Source of the DNA: DATJXG01 sp035500455 | GTDB taxonomy: Bacteria > Acidobacteriota > Terriglobia > Terriglobales > Acidobacteriaceae | Direction: 5' to 3' | Length of the DNA stretch: 35,316 nucleotides | Assembly (NCBI GenBank): GCA_035500455.1 | Contig: DATJXG010000310.1 | Location: 1 to 35,316, forward strand | Shown here: one piece after another, positions 33,021 to 35,316 of the stretch | Position numbering within the stretch: the stretch's first letter is position 1 | How the letters are laid out: each line of letters opens with the position of its first letter | Notes under the pieces: model-generated | What the model saw: the letters and a program-made list of their open reading frames with translations, nothing else | Told to the model about the DNA's origin: nothing | Database searches by the model: none | Program-made: the position numbers and the translations under genes

Positions 33021-33070
33021 TAAAACGCCTAAGTTCGCCGAGAACATCCGCCGGGTGCGCCGAGGTTTGC
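33021..33070. repeat. CGCCGAGA-type dispersed repeat adjoining a promoter
   Basis: TAAAACGCCTAAGTTCGCCG and following CGAGAACATCCGCC, GCGCCGAGGTTTGC repeat the CGCCGAGA unit seen at 13031 and 23513. It lies directly before the TAGAAT of the MscS gene. Confidence 0.6.
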
Positions 33071-33072
33071 AA

Positions 33073-33078
33073 TAGAAT
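33073..33078 (+). promoter_or_regulatory. Probable -10 element of the MscS-like gene
   Basis: TAGAAT matches five of six bases, 42 bp before the chosen ATG. No good -35 is seen at 17 bp; that space is filled by the repeat. The same TAGAAT occurs before the ACP gene and the hydrolase gene. Confidence 0.4.
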
Positions 33079-33119
33079 CCTTGGGACACGAGGCGCTCAC
33101 CAACCAAGGGGGACGCGCC

Positions 33120-34856
33120 ATGACTTTCAGAACAGACTCTGATCGGACTCGCTTCAGCGCGCGAGTCGCAGTCGTCTTCTGCCTCATTGTCTTCCTGGCG
33201 GTTGCGGGCGCCTCGCTCGCCTCGGGCGCTGCGCGTAAGCCAAAGCCAAAGCCGGAGGTGGAGCCGCAAGCCGCTCCGCCGGTGGCGCTGGCTCCGGTGA
33301 CGGTGAACGGCAAGACGCTGTTCGAGGTGCAGGGGGTTCTTTCTTTTCCGGCGCAGGCACGGGCGGCAGCAATCAACACGCGAATCAAGGACTTGTCAAA
33401 GGACGCGATGTTCCGGCCCGAGTCGCTGGCGGTGGCGGATTCACAGGCGGCCACTGACATCGTGGCCGGCGACCTGATCGTGATGAGCGTGACCGACCAG
33501 GACGCGGAACTGGCGGGCAAGCCGCGCCAGGACCTGGCCAACGAATATGCCGGCGACATTCGCTCGGCGATGTCTGCATTGCGCTATGAACACAGCCTGA
33601 AAAGCCTTCTCCTGGGCGGAGTTTACGCTCTTATCTGCACGACAGTTCTGGTGCTGATCCTGCGCTCTCTGGCGTTTTTGTTTCCCAAGCTTTACGGAAA
33701 GATCGACTCCTGGCGCGGCACGCTCATCCCCTCGTTGCGGATTCAGAGATTTGAACTACTGCCCTCGGGCCGGATTGCTGATTTTGCCATCGGCAGCGCC
33801 AAGCTGTTGCGTTTTTCCCTGGTGGTGCTGGCTTTGTATATCTATGCCTCGCTGGTGCTGGGCTTTTTCCCCTGGACGCAGGGGTATGCGCGCGTGCTGG
33901 TGGGCTACACACTCTCTCCGCTGAAGCTGGTGGGCCAGGCGGTGGTGCAATACCTGCCGAACCTCTTCTTCATCGGCGTGATCCTGGTGATTTCTTTCTA
34001 TTTCACGAAGTTCGTTCGCATTATCTTCGCGGAAGTCAGCAAGCAGACGATTGCGATTTCAGGTTTTTACCCGGAGTGGGCTGAGCCGACGTACAAAATC
34101 GTCCGCTTCCTGATATTCACCCTCACCGTGATCGTGATTTTTCCTTACCTGCCGGGATCGCGCTCGCCGGCGTTCCAGGGGATTTCGATCTTTCTGGGGG
34201 TGCTGTTTTCTTTGGGATCAACGTCCGCGGTGGCCAACGTGGTAGCGGGAGTCATCCTGACATACATGCGGGCGTTCCGGCTGGGCGACCGGGTGAAGAT
34301 CGCCGACACGGTGGGAGACGTGATTGAAAAGACGCTGCTGGTGACGCGCGTGCGTACGATCAAGAATGTAGAAATTACGATCACCAACGCCATGGTGCTG
34401 AACAGCCACATCATCAACTACAGCGCTTCCACTCGCGAGGGAGGATTGATTCTGCACACCCAGGTGACCATCGGCTACGACGCCCCGTGGCGGACGGTGC
34501 ATCAGCTTTTGATCGATGCGGCGCTGGCGACTGCGGATGTTCTCCCGGAGCCGAAGCCGTTCGTGTTTCAGACCGCGCTCGACGATTTCTACGTGCACTA
34601 CGAAGTCAATGCTTTCACCGACCGGCCCAGCCGGATGGCGAAAATTTATTCTGACCTCCACCAGAATATCCAGGACAAGTTTAATGAGGCTGGCGTGGAG
34701 ATCATGTCGTCACACTATTCGTCGGTGCGGGATGGCAATCAAACTACGGTGCCTGAGAGCTACTTGCCGAAGGAATACGTGGCGCCTTCGTTCCGGCTCG
34801 GCATTCTTGACCATCTCATGGGCAACATCCCCGGAGCCCAACCGCCTGGCGAGTGA
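33120..34856 (+). CDS. MscS-family mechanosensitive channel with extended N-terminal domain
   Basis: The protein has 578 residues. An N-terminal signal or anchor (RVAVVFCLIVFLAVAGASLASG, about 15-36) is followed by a Lys/Pro linker and an extracytoplasmic part. Several membrane spans lie near 150-330. The core MscS pore and beta domain follow: GVLFSLGSTSAVANVVAGVILTY is the pore helix with Gly/Ala packing, then RLGDRVKIADTVGDVIEKTLLVTRVRTIKNVEITITNAMVLNSHIINYS. It releases solutes under membrane tension. I choose ATG 33120 because GGGGGA lies 7 nt before it; the longer TTG reading from 33081 runs close to the -10. The C-terminal cytoplasmic domain is complete. It faces a second MscS gene, only 34 bp away. 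Confidence 0.9.
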   Translation: MTFRTDSDRTRFSARVAVVFCLIVFLAVAGASLASGAARKPKPKPEVEPQAAPPVALAPVTVNGKTLFEVQGVLSFPAQARAAAINTRIKDLSKDAMFRPESLAVADSQAATDIVAGDLIVMSVTDQDAELAGKPRQDLANEYAGDIRSAMSALRYEHSLKSLLLGGVYALICTTVLVLILRSLAFLFPKLYGKIDSWRGTLIPSLRIQRFELLPSGRIADFAIGSAKLLRFSLVVLALYIYASLVLGFFPWTQGYARVLVGYTLSPLKLVGQAVVQYLPNLFFIGVILVISFYFTKFVRIIFAEVSKQTIAISGFYPEWAEPTYKIVRFLIFTLTVIVIFPYLPGSRSPAFQGISIFLGVLFSLGSTSAVANVVAGVILTYMRAFRLGDRVKIADTVGDVIEKTLLVTRVRTIKNVEITITNAMVLNSHIINYSASTREGGLILHTQVTIGYDAPWRTVHQLLIDAALATADVLPEPKPFVFQTALDDFYVHYEVNAFTDRPSRMAKIYSDLHQNIQDKFNEAGVEIMSSHYSSVRDGNQTTVPESYLPKEYVAPSFRLGILDHLMGNIPGAQPPGE

Positions 34857-34884
34857 TTTGCCATTCGTCAGCCACGCCAGGCGG
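34842..34884. terminator. 10-bp inverted repeat between convergent channel genes
   Basis: CCGCCTGGCG (34842-34851) and CGCCAGGCGG (34875-34884) are perfectly complementary with a 23-bp loop. It spans the two stop codons' gap and may form a hairpin for both transcripts. No T-tract, so it would be Rho-dependent or simply a barrier. Confidence 0.4.
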
Positions 34885-34890
34885 CGAATA

Positions 34891-35316
34891 TCACTGCCTG
34901 GGAGCAGCCGCCGGCGGCTCCGCGCCGGCCAGGGGAATCGGCATCGCGACCGACCGGAGATGCAGGTCCCGTTGAGGAAATGGAATTTCGATTCCATGCT
35001 CGCTGAAGATGCGGAAGATGGAAAAGTACAGGTCGCTCTTAAGCTTCAGCGGGGTCTGCACCTGGTTGATGGTGAAGACCCGCAGCAGGAAGTTCAGCGA
35101 GCTGTCGCCGAAGCCCTGAAAGATGACTTCGGGAGCGGGATCGGGGAGAACATCGGGATGCTGGCGCGCGGCTTCAAGCAGGAGTTCGCGGACCTTTTCC
35201 GGATCGCTGGAATACGAGACGCCCACGGGGATGGAAAATCTTACGGAGCGGTCGTTGGCGGTCCAGTTGGTGACCTGGGCGGTGACGAACTCGGAGTTGG
35301 GCACGATGATGATTTC
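34891..35316 (-). CDS. MscS-family channel, C-terminal part (5' end cut by window)
   Basis: The open frame enters at the right edge as EIIIVPNSEFVTAQVTNWT, the conserved MscS beta-domain segment (IPNS), so the pore and N-terminal half lie outside the window. Visible are the segment RFSIPVGVSYSSDPEKVRELLLEAARQHPDVL, the strand VIFQGFGDSSLNFLLRVF and the C-terminal IFSEHGIEIPFPQRDLHLRS, all typical of the cytoplasmic cage. The last 20 residues are Ala/Pro-rich. It differs clearly from the neighbouring channel, so it is a separate paralogue. An internal GTG at 35304 is not the start, since the frame continues upstream in the conserved motif. Confidence 0.9.
   Translation of the reverse strand, partial: EIIIVPNSEFVTAQVTNWTANDRSVRFSIPVGVSYSSDPEKVRELLLEAARQHPDVLPDPAPEVIFQGFGDSSLNFLLRVFTINQVQTPLKLKSDLYFSIFRIFSEHGIEIPFPQRDLHLRSVAMPIPLAGAEPPAAAPRQ

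Overview
The window is a GC-rich bacterial chromosome segment of about 35 kb. Gene content suggests the phylum Acidobacteriota: a large secreted BNR-type propeller protein with Ig-like repeats, a BlaI/M56 peptidase pair, a phosphoketolase/acetate kinase pair, and many GTCATCC-, CGCCGAGG- and GGCACGACT-type dispersed repeats between genes. This placement is inferred from gene families and sequence style, with no phylogenetic test. No rRNA, tRNA, CRISPR array, IS transposase or phage gene was seen.

Layout. (1) 1-3669, minus: secreted beta-propeller/Ig-like protein, cut by the left edge. (2) 4073-5101: secreted ComEC-like metallo-beta-lactamase-fold hydrolase. (3) 5369-17327: ten co-directional genes. 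They encode a reductase with a degenerate HAD domain, a second NAD(P)-dependent reductase, a polysaccharide pyruvyl transferase-like protein, an AMP-forming acyl ligase, an enoyl-CoA hydratase-like protein, a stand-alone acyl carrier protein, a second AMP-forming ligase, a diacylglycerol-kinase-like lipid kinase, a membrane-anchored thioredoxin-like protein and a VKOR oxidoreductase. (4) 17785-18156: stand-alone CZB zinc-binding domain. (5) 18224-19612, minus: soluble transhydrogenase. (6) 19861-23467: BlaI-type repressor, M56 membrane peptidase and DegP/HtrA protease, with two near-identical palindromes (AACTAA-N4-TTAGTT), one before blaI and one before htrA. (7) 23653-24643: ABM-domain and SnoaL-like proteins between a strong promoter and an intrinsic terminator. 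(8) 24956-32923, minus: phosphoketolase, acetate kinase, a P3A-type H+-ATPase and a MgtC/DUF4010 membrane protein. (9) 33120-35316: two convergent MscS-family channels, the second cut by the right edge.

The best candidate for an undescribed system is the 5.4-16.5 kb lipid cluster. Two ligases could activate fatty acids (one perhaps onto the stand-alone ACP), the crotonase could modify the chain, and two reductases could make aldehyde or alcohol. The pyruvyl transferase-like protein and lipid kinase suggest decoration or assembly into a polar lipid. No product can be named from sequence. The second candidate is the BlaI/M56/HtrA unit, whose paired operators suggest a protease-relieved envelope-stress circuit with no beta-lactam sensor domain.

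Intergenic gaps hold several families of dispersed palindromic repeats. One copy lies inside the coding region of the first gene, and one overlaps the start region of the crotonase gene.
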